Shown piece after piece: positions 38,033 to 46,155 of a stretch of DNA of 64,000 nucleotides. The stretch is from Fidelibacterota bacterium (lineage in GTDB: Bacteria; Pseudomonadota; Alphaproteobacteria; Rhodospirillales; Rhodospirillaceae): positions 62,001 to 126,000 of the forward strand of contig CANJLF010000006.1 of NCBI GenBank assembly GCA_947475295.1, in the 5' to 3' direction. Each line of letters opens with the position of its first letter. Positions within the stretch are counted from its first letter, which is position 1. The position numbers were made by a program, and so were the translations under genes. The notes under the pieces are model-generated. The model was not told where the DNA came from and did no database searches. It saw nothing but the letters and a program-made list of their open reading frames with translations.

Positions 38033-39289
38033 ATGATATACCGCGCACGACTTGCCTGCCTGGTAATGACGGTCCTGCTGAACGGACCGAGCTTCGCGCA
38101 AGACGCCGCGCTGGTGGCCCGCGCCAAGGCCATTCAGGCCAATATCCTGACCATCGATACCCACGTCGATATTCCCTTCAACTTCTCCACCGACGCCTAC
38201 GACATGATGAAGCCGGGGCCGCGCGGCCAGCAGGTCCATCTGCCGACCATGATCAGCGGCGGCATGGATGCGCCCTTTCTGATTGTCTTTGTGGGCCAAG
38301 GCGAGCGCACGACGGCGGGCTATGCCAAAGCCTTGGCGGACGCCTTCACAAAGGTGGCCGCCATCCACAAGCTCACCGAGGAAATTTATCCCGACAAAGT
38401 CGAGCTGGCCTATACCGCCGCCGATGCACGCCGCATTCACGCCGCCGGCAAAAAGGTGGCGTTCATGGGCATGGAGAACGGCTTTCCCATGGGCAAGGAC
38501 TTGCGCCTGCTGGATCAGTTCTATGATTACGGCGTCCGTTATCTGTCGATTGTGCACAACGGCCACAACGACTTAGCCGACTCAGCCCAGCCCGATAAAC
38601 GCAAGGGTGAACCCGACGCCGAACACAACGGCCTTTCGGCTCTCGGGAAGCGGGTCGTGAAACGACTGAACCAATTAGGCATCATGGTCGACGTGTCCCA
38701 TTCGTCGGAAAAGTCCACGCTCGACATGCTGGCGGCTTCGGCCGCGCCGGTGATCGCCAGCCACTCGGCGGTCAAAGGTGTGTCGGATCATGCGCGCAAT
38801 TTGAGTGATGCGGCCCTGGAGGGTATCAAGCGCTCAAACAGTGTGGCGCAAATTGTCGCTTTCGACAGTTACCTCAAAGCGGTGCCGCCGGAGAAGACCG
38901 CCGCCATCGCAGCGCTCGATAAGGATATGGGCCTTGATAAGCCGGGCGGTCGCCAGAATCTGACGCCGACGCAACTCCAGATCTACGATGCGCGCATGAC
39001 CGAGATCAATAAGAAGTGGCCGCGCGCCAATGTGAAAAATTTGGTCGATCATATCGACTACGCCGTCAAGAAAATCGGCGTCGATCATGTCGGTATCGCG
39101 TCGGACTTCAACGGCGGGGGCGGCATCGACGGCTGGGACAATGCCGGTGAAACTTTCAACGTTACGTTAGAACTGGTCAGGCGCGGCTATACCGAGGAGC
39201 AAATCGGAAAAATCTGGGGCGGAAACCTGCTGCGCGTGCTGGGCGATGTTGAACGCTACGCCGCCAGGGTTAAGATGCGCCCGAAATAG
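38033..39289 (+). CDS. M19 membrane-type dipeptidase, exported
   Basis: 418 residues. Signal peptide to about residue 23 (GPSFAQ); GGAG precedes the ATG by 10 nt. Zinc ligands as in renal-dipeptidase relatives: IDTHVD near 42, the Glu in FMGMENG, VDVSHSS and ASHSAVKGV, and a late Asp in GIASDFNGGGG. Acts in the periplasm on dipeptides, possibly with D-residues. It starts 16 bp after meaB, so may be transcribed with it without a functional tie. Confidence 0.93.
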   Translation: MIYRARLACLVMTVLLNGPSFAQDAALVARAKAIQANILTIDTHVDIPFNFSTDAYDMMKPGPRGQQVHLPTMISGGMDAPFLIVFVGQGERTTAGYAKALADAFTKVAAIHKLTEEIYPDKVELAYTAADARRIHAAGKKVAFMGMENGFPMGKDLRLLDQFYDYGVRYLSIVHNGHNDLADSAQPDKRKGEPDAEHNGLSALGKRVVKRLNQLGIMVDVSHSSEKSTLDMLAASAAPVIASHSAVKGVSDHARNLSDAALEGIKRSNSVAQIVAFDSYLKAVPPEKTAAIAALDKDMGLDKPGGRQNLTPTQLQIYDARMTEINKKWPRANVKNLVDHIDYAVKKIGVDHVGIASDFNGGGGIDGWDNAGETFNVTLELVRRGYTEEQIGKIWGGNLLRVLGDVERYAARVKMRPK

Positions 39290-39307
39290 ACAGGCCGCTC
39301 CCTCTTC

Positions 39308-40210
39308 ATGACCACCCGTAAGTCGACCGCGCTGACCTTTGGCCAACACCTGACCATCGCCGGGTCGCGCATGTTTTTGGGCGCGCTGACGGGCGCGATC
39401 CGCCTCACACGCGGCGCGCAGCCAAAAGGATGGCGCACGCTGCGCTACGGTCTTTTGCGGGATCAGACTCTCGATCATATGGCAGCGCGCACGGAACCGG
39501 CGCGCGCGCCTATCGTGTTCATTCACGGCGGCGGCTGGATGATGGGATCGACCGACACCTACAGCCACGACCTGATTTTTCTGGCCGATGCCGGGTATCC
39601 GATCTTCAACGTGGGATATCCTAAAGCCCCCGAGCACCCGCACCCGGCGATCTTGCGTTCGGTGTTCCAGGCTCTCGCATTCATTCACGAGAATTTTCCC
39701 GAGGCCGAGGCGGTTCACCTGATGGGCGATTCCGCCGGCGGCAATCTCGCGGTCATGGCGGCGTTGCTGACGCATCACACGGAATTTCTCGACGTATTGG
39801 GTCCGGGACCAAAGGCATCGCAATTGCCGCGTGTGCTGAGCGTCACCTCGATCTATGGCGTGCTCGACCGCGAGACCTGCCTCAATGGATCAATCCCCGC
39901 CGGCGATACTATGATCGAGTCCTACGCCGGGCCCGGCGCCCTTAGCGCAACGGTGGACGCGGAACACGCCATCACGCCCATGGACCTGACGTTCAAGACT
40001 CACCCGCCGTGCCTGCTGATTTGCGGCGGCAACGACCCTTTGCTGGCGTCACAGGAAATCTATGCCGCCCGTCTGCGGCGCGAGGGACACCCGGTCACGA
40101 CGCAGGTTTATCCCACTGGCATCCACGGCTTTTTCAATTTTGCAGAGAGTGCGCCGAAGGCCGCGACCCGCAAAGATATCCTCGCGTTCTTGGACGGCAT
40201 AAAGACCTGA
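39308..40210 (+). CDS. Alpha/beta hydrolase, hormone-sensitive-lipase-like esterase
   Basis: 300 residues. Oxyanion-hole motif HGGGWMMGS (about 75), nucleophile elbow GDSAGGN (about 139), Asp in ICGGNDPLL (about 238) and His in GIHGFFNF (about 273) form the family's pattern. No signal peptide, but an N-terminal hydrophobic helix may attach it to membranes. 18 bp after the dipeptidase. Substrate unknown. Confidence 0.88.
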   Translation: MTTRKSTALTFGQHLTIAGSRMFLGALTGAIRLTRGAQPKGWRTLRYGLLRDQTLDHMAARTEPARAPIVFIHGGGWMMGSTDTYSHDLIFLADAGYPIFNVGYPKAPEHPHPAILRSVFQALAFIHENFPEAEAVHLMGDSAGGNLAVMAALLTHHTEFLDVLGPGPKASQLPRVLSVTSIYGVLDRETCLNGSIPAGDTMIESYAGPGALSATVDAEHAITPMDLTFKTHPPCLLICGGNDPLLASQEIYAARLRREGHPVTTQVYPTGIHGFFNFAESAPKAATRKDILAFLDGIKT

Positions 40211-40214
40211 GAGG

Positions 40215-41060
40215 CTATTTCTCGGCGAGTATGCCGTAAAGCTCTGGGCGGCGGTCGCGGAAGAAGCCGAAGGCGGCGCGGTTGCGGCGCACTTCGTCGA
40301 TGTCGAAGCCCGAGACAATCACGCCGGTATCGTTGCGGCCCAGCTCGGCGACCTTATCGCCGCGCTGGTTGGCGATGAACGACGAGCCGTAAAACACCTG
40401 CCCGTGTTCGTTGCCGATGCGGTTGGCGGCCACCACCGGGACGACGTTCGATACGGCGTGGCCGATCATGGCCCGCTGCCAGAGGTCTTTGGTGTCGAGC
40501 TCGGCATTGTCGGGCTCGGAGCCGATGGCGGTGGGATAGAACAGGATATCGGCGCCCATCAGCATCATGGCGCGCGCGGTTTCAGGGAACCATTGATCCC
40601 AGCAGATGCCGACGCCAAGCTTGCCGAACTTGCTATCCCAAACCTTGAAGCCGGTATTGCCGGGGCGGAAGTAGAACTTCTCCTCGTAGCCCGGGCCGTC
40701 GGGGATGTGGCTCTTGCGATAAACGCCGAGCACACTGCCGTCGGCGTCGATCATCGCCAGGCTGTTGTAGAAATGCTGGCCGTCGCGCTCGAAGAACGAG
40801 GCCGGAATGGCGACGCCGAGCTTCTTCGCCACGGCGCTCAACTTGGTCACCACCGGATGGGTGGCGGCGGGGAACGCGCTGTCGAAATGCTTTTCTTTTT
40901 CCTCGCGGCAGAAATAGTGGCCCTGCAGCAGCTCCGGCGGCAGGATGACTTGCGCGCCGTCGCGCGCCGCCTGTTCGATGAACCCCGAAATGCGCTCGAT
41001 GTTCTCCGCCATGTTGTCGGAGAAGGCACATTGGATCGCAGCGACCTTAACTGTGCTCAT
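40215..41060 (-). CDS. aguB: N-carbamoylputrescine amidase
   Basis: Hydrolyses N-carbamoylputrescine to putrescine, CO2 and ammonia. Nitrilase-fold protein of 281 residues with Glu in ILPPELLQGHYF, Lys in GVYRKSHIP and the nucleophilic Cys in GVGICWDQWFPE. The GPGYEEKFYF segment is typical of AguB. It follows aguA by 10 bp, so the pair makes putrescine from agmatine. Confidence 0.95.
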   Translation of the reverse strand: MSTVKVAAIQCAFSDNMAENIERISGFIEQAARDGAQVILPPELLQGHYFCREEKEKHFDSAFPAATHPVVTKLSAVAKKLGVAIPASFFERDGQHFYNSLAMIDADGSVLGVYRKSHIPDGPGYEEKFYFRPGNTGFKVWDSKFGKLGVGICWDQWFPETARAMMLMGADILFYPTAIGSEPDNAELDTKDLWQRAMIGHAVSNVVPVVAANRIGNEHGQVFYGSSFIANQRGDKVAELGRNDTGVIVSGFDIDEVRRNRAAFGFFRDRRPELYGILAEK

Positions 41061-41070
41061 CGTTGCGCTC

Positions 41071-42102
41071 TCAGACAGCCGGCTGCTGTTGGGTGATGCA
41101 ATGGAAGGAGCCGCCCCCGGTTATAACACGCCCCGCGGGCAAACCCACCGTGCGGCGATCTGGAAAGGCTTTTTCAATAGCCGCCACGGCGGCTTCGTCG
41201 GTGTCAGAGCCATAGAGCGGAACAACCACCGTCGTATTGCCGATGTAAAAGTTCATGGAACTGGCGGGGATGACCTCGCCGTCGTCATTCTCGACACGGC
41301 CCGGCGACGGCACCGTCACCACCTCGAGCTTGCGACCGTTGATGTCGGTGGCGGCCTTCAAGTCGGCGATGATGGCGTTCAGGGCATCGCGGTTGGGGTC
41401 GTCGGCGCCGGCCGGCTCCATGCACATCACCACGCCGGGCGCGATAAAGCGGGCGATATTGTCGATATGGCCGTCGGTGTGGTCGTTGGCCAGACCGTCG
41501 CCCAGCCAGATCAGCTTTTCAATGCCAAGGCTGGCCTTCAGGCGCGCTTCGATCTCGGCCTGGGAGAGGCCGGGGTTGCGGTTGGGGTTCAACAGGCACT
41601 GGCGCGTGGTCAGGCAGGTGCCCTGCCCGTCGACATCAATAGAGCCGCCTTCCAGGACCCATTCATTGAACACGGCTGGCACGCCGGCCTGGCCGGCGAC
41701 AAAAGCGGCCACGTCGCTGTCGCCGTCCAGGACGTATTTCCCGCCCCAGCCGTTGAAGGTGAAACAAGCGGCATCGAGCTTCTTCCCCTTACGCACAAAG
41801 ATCGGCGCGGTGTCGCGCAGCCAGATGTCGCCGAAAGTGGCGGGGATGATCTCGGCACCCGTTCCCGACAGCGCCCGCTTGGCGGAGAAGATCGCATCGT
41901 CACCGCTGGCCAGAATTTTGAGGGCCTCGCCGCGGGCTTTGCCGTGGGCATCGATATGGGCAATGGCCCGAAACAAGGCCGCGACCTGGGCCCGCGCCGG
42001 CTCTAAGTCCTCGAGCCACAGATCGGCATGGCTGGGCCAAGCGGACCAAACGGCGCTGTGCGGTTCCCATTCTGCGGGTTGACGTGCGGGGTTTTGCATC
42101 AT
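41071..42102 (-). CDS. aguA: Agmatine deiminase
   Basis: Converts agmatine to N-carbamoylputrescine; 343 residues from the first of two adjacent ATGs (42102 and 42099). Guanidine-modifying fold with EWEPHSAVWSAWPS at the start, IWLRDTAPIF, the LEGGSIDVDG loop, NDHTDGHIDN and the catalytic Cys in GGGSFHCITQQ. First gene of aguAB. The agmatine source, an arginine decarboxylase, is not in the window. Confidence 0.96.
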   Translation of the reverse strand: MMQNPARQPAEWEPHSAVWSAWPSHADLWLEDLEPARAQVAALFRAIAHIDAHGKARGEALKILASGDDAIFSAKRALSGTGAEIIPATFGDIWLRDTAPIFVRKGKKLDAACFTFNGWGGKYVLDGDSDVAAFVAGQAGVPAVFNEWVLEGGSIDVDGQGTCLTTRQCLLNPNRNPGLSQAEIEARLKASLGIEKLIWLGDGLANDHTDGHIDNIARFIAPGVVMCMEPAGADDPNRDALNAIIADLKAATDINGRKLEVVTVPSPGRVENDDGEVIPASSMNFYIGNTTVVVPLYGSDTDEAAVAAIEKAFPDRRTVGLPAGRVITGGGSFHCITQQQPAV

Positions 42103-42176
42103 GGCCCGTGATCTACTGTCTCGCGCCCCCGCGTGCAATGGCGGAATCGTGAAAATCATGACGCTGGGTGTATAAG

Positions 42177-43076
42177 ATGGAGATGTCCTCGGGCAATCTC
42201 ACCGCCGACCGGCGTTTCGCCTATGCCCAGCTGCTGCGCCGTGACGGCGATGCGGCGGCGGCCGCGGACGTGCTCGCCCAGACCTTGGAACTGGTTCCCG
42301 ACTGGCCCGAAGGCCGGTTTGCGCTCGCCGAAGCGCTGGCGGACGCCGGGCGCAAATACGACGCCATCGCCGCCTTTGAAGCTTATCTCGAAAGCGATCC
42401 GGCCGATTCCATGGGGGCCGCGGTCAAGCTCGCCTTGCTGACGGAGACCGCCCCTGTTGTCCTGCCCGAGGCCTACTTGCGCCGGCTGTTTGACGAATAC
42501 GCGCCGCGTTTCGAGAAGGCGCTGCGCGAGAAGCTCCACTACCGCGCGCCGGAAATTCTGCGGGCGGCGCTGGACGAAACACAACCGGGGACAATATTCG
42601 CCCGCGTCTTCGATCTCGGCTGCGGCACCGGGCTAGCCGGTGTTGCCCTGCGTGACCGGGCCGCGTGGCTGGGCGGCGTCGACCTCTCCGCCGCCATGGT
42701 CAAGGGTGCCCGCGACAAGGACATCTACGATCAGCTTAACGTCGGCGACATGAGCGCGGCGCTGGACGACCTGACCGAGCGTTGTGACCTGATTGTCGCG
42801 GCCGATGTGCTGACCTATGTCGGCAACCTCGCGCCGTTGTTCACGGCGGTACGCCAACGTCTCACGACGCCGGGTTTGTTCGCCTTCACTGTGCAGCGCT
42901 ATGAGGGCGAGGGTTTTGTGCTCGGTGCGGAACATCGCTTCAGCCACAGCCGGACCTACATTGAAACGGTATCCGCGCAATGCGGCTTTCAAATACTGAG
43001 GTTAGATCCCGCCGTCAGCCGCCAGGAAAAAGGCGTGGATGTGCCGGGACTAGTCGCGGTTTTGCGCGCTAATTGA
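42177..43076 (+). CDS. TPR-containing class I SAM-dependent methyltransferase
   Basis: 299 residues from the ATG at 42177. Residues about 10-80 are two tetratricopeptide-like helical pairs (FAYAQLLRRDGDAAAAADVL; FALAEALADAGRKYDAIAAF), then a Rossmann methyltransferase with the SAM motif VFDLGCGTGLAG (about 144), the acidic GGVDLSAAMV and AADVLTYVG. This layout resembles TPR-methyltransferases whose protein targets are unknown. Its stop overlaps the convergent RlmI-like gene by 8 nt. Confidence 0.85.
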   Translation: MEMSSGNLTADRRFAYAQLLRRDGDAAAAADVLAQTLELVPDWPEGRFALAEALADAGRKYDAIAAFEAYLESDPADSMGAAVKLALLTETAPVVLPEAYLRRLFDEYAPRFEKALREKLHYRAPEILRAALDETQPGTIFARVFDLGCGTGLAGVALRDRAAWLGGVDLSAAMVKGARDKDIYDQLNVGDMSAALDDLTERCDLIVAADVLTYVGNLAPLFTAVRQRLTTPGLFAFTVQRYEGEGFVLGAEHRFSHSRTYIETVSAQCGFQILRLDPAVSRQEKGVDVPGLVAVLRAN

Positions 43077-44280
43077 GCTGCAGCACAACAGCCTTGAGAT
43101 AGGCGCTTTCCGGCAACAGCGGGTGCACCGGATGATCAGGCGCGGCCCCGGCGGTGCGAATGATACGCCCCTCGCGTCCCGCATCGGCCAAACCGCGTGC
43201 GACCGCGGCGGTGAATTCATCGAGCGGGGCATTGTGACTGCAGGACGCCATGAACAAAATGCCGCCGGGGGCCGTGACGCCGGCGCAAAGACGCGCGAGC
43301 TTGCGATAGCCCTGCAGGCCCGCCTTTAAGTCCTTTCTGGATTTGATGAAGGCGGGCGGATCGCCGATCACCACATCCCAGGTTGCTTTGCGGGCGAGCG
43401 CCGCTTCGAGGAACGGGAACACTTCGGCCCGCTCAAAGGTACATGTCTTACTCACGCCGTTAGTCTCAGCGGCGCGTATGGCCAGGGCCAGTGACGGCGC
43501 GGAACTGTCAACGCCGAGCACCGCCGTCGCGCCCGCGCGGGCCGCCGGCACCGCGAAGCCGCCGGTGTGGGTGTAAAGATCGAGCACGGTGGAATTGCGG
43601 CTGAGCCCAGCCATGAAGGCGTGATTGTCGCGCTGATCGAAGAACCAGCCGGTCTTTTGGCCTGCCATCAGATCGGCGAAGAACGTCGCGCCGTTTTCCT
43701 CGACCGCCACCGGACCATCAACCGCGCCGAAAACCGCGCGTACCTGATCGTCGAGCCCTTCCAGCCCGCGCGCCGCATTGTCGCCGCGCAAAATGACGGT
43801 GCGGGCGCCGACCACATCGCGCAAGGCGGCGGCGATCGCATCGGTCGCCGCATCCATGCCGGCGGTATTGGGCTGGATCACACAGGTGTCACCAAAGCGG
43901 TCGATGATCAGTCCCGGCAGACCGTCGGCCTCGGCGTGGATAAGCCGGTAGTAAGGCCGATCAAACAGCCGCTCCCGTAGCTTAAGAGCCGAGCACAGAC
44001 GCGCGGCGATAAAGGCTTCGTCGATGGCCACATCGGGCTCAGCGGCCAAAACCCGGGCCGAAATCAGCGTGCGCGAATTGAAATGCGCGGTTGCCAAGAG
44101 CTGCCCCCCGGCATCGGAGAGCGTCACCACCGTACCCGGCGTCAAGGCCTTGGCGGCGGCGTCCATATCCACTTCATTGGAATACACCCACGGATAGCCG
44201 GCCCTGAGGCGCTTGTGGGCGCCGGGGCGAAGCTTCAAACGGGGATGACGGGTTTGGCCAATCGACATGAAGCGGCACAT
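43069..44280 (-). CDS. RlmI-like 23S rRNA methyltransferase
   Basis: 403 residues: an N-terminal PUA domain (LKLRPGAHKRLRAGYPWVYSNEV) and a C-terminal Rossmann domain with VLDLYTHTGGFAVPAA, VIGDPPAFIKS and the Cys of MASCSHN. RlmI makes m5C in 23S rRNA; this matches the family, though the target base is not proven. The start at 44280 follows AGGTGGGAAGG; an ATG four codons later is an alternative. Longer frames upstream overlap the divergent gene. Confidence 0.88.
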   Translation of the reverse strand: MCRFMSIGQTRHPRLKLRPGAHKRLRAGYPWVYSNEVDMDAAAKALTPGTVVTLSDAGGQLLATAHFNSRTLISARVLAAEPDVAIDEAFIAARLCSALKLRERLFDRPYYRLIHAEADGLPGLIIDRFGDTCVIQPNTAGMDAATDAIAAALRDVVGARTVILRGDNAARGLEGLDDQVRAVFGAVDGPVAVEENGATFFADLMAGQKTGWFFDQRDNHAFMAGLSRNSTVLDLYTHTGGFAVPAARAGATAVLGVDSSAPSLALAIRAAETNGVSKTCTFERAEVFPFLEAALARKATWDVVIGDPPAFIKSRKDLKAGLQGYRKLARLCAGVTAPGGILFMASCSHNAPLDEFTAAVARGLADAGREGRIIRTAGAAPDHPVHPLLPESAYLKAVVLQLN

Positions 44281-44374
44281 TAACCTTCCCACCTGCTGAC
44301 CTAAAGCTGAAACCTTGCGCACATCCGCCCGATTGGCATTGCATGGCCCAAGCGGATCGGCCAAAACCCGAGAG

Positions 44375-45634
44375 ATGGAATCGATCTCTGCATCGGCTTG
44401 GGCATCGGCTTCGGCACAGCGACGCGCCTTCATGGTGCTCGGCGGCGTTTTTCTGGCGCTCGCCCCAGTGGCGGTCTACGCCCGGCTCGGCACGGCGGTG
44501 CTGTTGATCGTCACCCTGGCGGCGCAACCCAGCTTGAAGAGCGCCATGGCCGCGCTGCGTAGCATGAGCGCCGGCACGCTTGTGCGCATTGGCGCGCTGC
44601 TGGCGGCATGGGCGGCAGTGTCGCTGTTGTGGACGCCCGATCCCCGTGTGGTCGATCTGCTGCGTGTGGCGGTGGTGCCGGTCATAGGCCTGCTTTTGAT
44701 CGCAGCGATCAACACGCTTCCCGCTGCGGAGATTTTCCGCCTGGGGCGGTTAGGGATGATCGCGGGCTTGGTGATGCTCGCGCTGCTGGCCCTTGAGGTC
44801 TGGAGTCACGGCGCCGTGTTCCGCCTGATCATTCCCGATCCCGGCCCGCAGCCCCCCGACGCGAAATCATGGATCGTGGAGGTCGCCGCGCGTGGCGCGG
44901 CGGTGCTGGCGCCAACGATCTTCGTTTTTGCCTTCCTGATTTACACACACACGCCTTATGCCCCCAAGCTTCGCGCGGCCTGGGCGATTGCCTTCGTCGC
45001 CGTGGGACTGGCGGTCTGCCATTCCTCCACCATGGATGCCTCTTGGGTGGCGGTGGCGGCGGGCGTGCTTGGTTTTGCCGTCGCCATGGTAGCGCCGCGC
45101 TTGGCTTTGGTCGGTGTGTTCGGCGGGCTCATGGTTTACGCCCTGCTCGCGCCGGTCCTATCGACCTATGTTCTCACCCTCGACGGCGTTACGAACCTGG
45201 GTGATCCCGAATGGGTCGGAACCGAGAGCCGCATCGGCATCTGGCACGAGGCCGCCCGCCTGATCGCCTTGAAGCCCTTATTCGGGCATGGTTTTGACTC
45301 CGCGCGGGCGTTGTCGGCCCAGGCTTCGACCATACCGGGTACGCCCTGGCCCGCCCTGCCGCTGCACCCCCACAACGGCTTTTTGCAGATCTGGCTGGAG
45401 TTGGGCGGGGTCGGCATTGCCATGACCATCGCCCTGCTGGCCGCCGCCGCCCGGGCCTGGTGGCCCATGACCGCCCGGCCCATGCATCTGGCGGTCAGCC
45501 TTGCCACCCTGACCAGCACGGCCGTGATCGCCCTGATTAGCTTCGGTATCTGGCAGTATTGGTGGCTGGCCACCTGGATGTTCGCCGCCGCCCTGTTACA
45601 GGTGGCCTTGCGGGCCGACATCACCCGGCTTTGA
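44375..45634 (+). CDS. O-antigen ligase / polymerase family membrane protein
   Basis: 419 residues with about eleven membrane segments. The large periplasmic loop holds the family pattern: GTESRIGIWHEAARLI, GHGFDSARA and LHPHNGFLQIWLELGGVG, with the HPHN-x-LQ motif shared by WaaL and Wzy enzymes. It would join or polymerise undecaprenyl-linked glycans in the periplasm. It stands apart from the two glycan genes near 24-28 kb, and which polymer it serves is unknown. Confidence 0.88.
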   Translation: MESISASAWASASAQRRAFMVLGGVFLALAPVAVYARLGTAVLLIVTLAAQPSLKSAMAALRSMSAGTLVRIGALLAAWAAVSLLWTPDPRVVDLLRVAVVPVIGLLLIAAINTLPAAEIFRLGRLGMIAGLVMLALLALEVWSHGAVFRLIIPDPGPQPPDAKSWIVEVAARGAAVLAPTIFVFAFLIYTHTPYAPKLRAAWAIAFVAVGLAVCHSSTMDASWVAVAAGVLGFAVAMVAPRLALVGVFGGLMVYALLAPVLSTYVLTLDGVTNLGDPEWVGTESRIGIWHEAARLIALKPLFGHGFDSARALSAQASTIPGTPWPALPLHPHNGFLQIWLELGGVGIAMTIALLAAAARAWWPMTARPMHLAVSLATLTSTAVIALISFGIWQYWWLATWMFAAALLQVALRADITRL

Positions 45635-45698
45635 TTGCGGAAAAGGCCGCCCGGGCTGTATATTTGGGCCTCGCGTCACGCAACTTCGGGAGACGGCC

Positions 45699-46145
45699 AT
45701 GATCAATCTGCACATCAACGGTCAAGATCACGCGGTGGATGTCGATCCCGACATGCCGCTGCTGTGGGTGTTGCGCGACAAGCTCGGCATGATGGGCACG
45801 AAGTTCGGCTGCGGCATCGCGCAATGCGGCGCCTGCACGGTGCAGATCAATGGTGTGGCGATGCGCTCGTGTGTGACGCCGGCGAGCGCCGTGGCCGGTG
45901 CGACGATCACCACTATCGAAGGGCTTTCCACGAACGGCGACAGCCCGGTACAGGCGGCTTGGGTCGCCCATCAGGTGCCGCAATGCGGCTACTGCCAGTC
46001 GGGCATGATCATGGCGGTGGATGCGCTGTTGAAGACGACACCGAAACCGACCGACGACCAGATTAACGCGGCGATCACCAACATCTGCCGCTGCGGCACC
46101 TACGCGCGCGCGCGCGACGCCATCCACGACATCGCTCAGGCGTAA
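45699..46145 (+). CDS. Aldehyde/isoquinoline oxidoreductase small subunit, two 2Fe-2S clusters
   Basis: 148 residues, IorA-type electron-transfer subunit of a molybdenum hydroxylase. Plant-type cluster ligands are in GCGIAQCGACTV and the following Cys of RSCVTP; the second, alpha-helical cluster in CGYCQSGM and NICRCGTY. CGGGAGA lies upstream of the ATG. 10 bp before the large subunit. Substrate could be an N-heterocycle or aldehyde. Confidence 0.94.
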   Translation: MINLHINGQDHAVDVDPDMPLLWVLRDKLGMMGTKFGCGIAQCGACTVQINGVAMRSCVTPASAVAGATITTIEGLSTNGDSPVQAAWVAHQVPQCGYCQSGMIMAVDALLKTTPKPTDDQINAAITNICRCGTYARARDAIHDIAQA

Positions 46146-46155
46146 GGGGATTAAC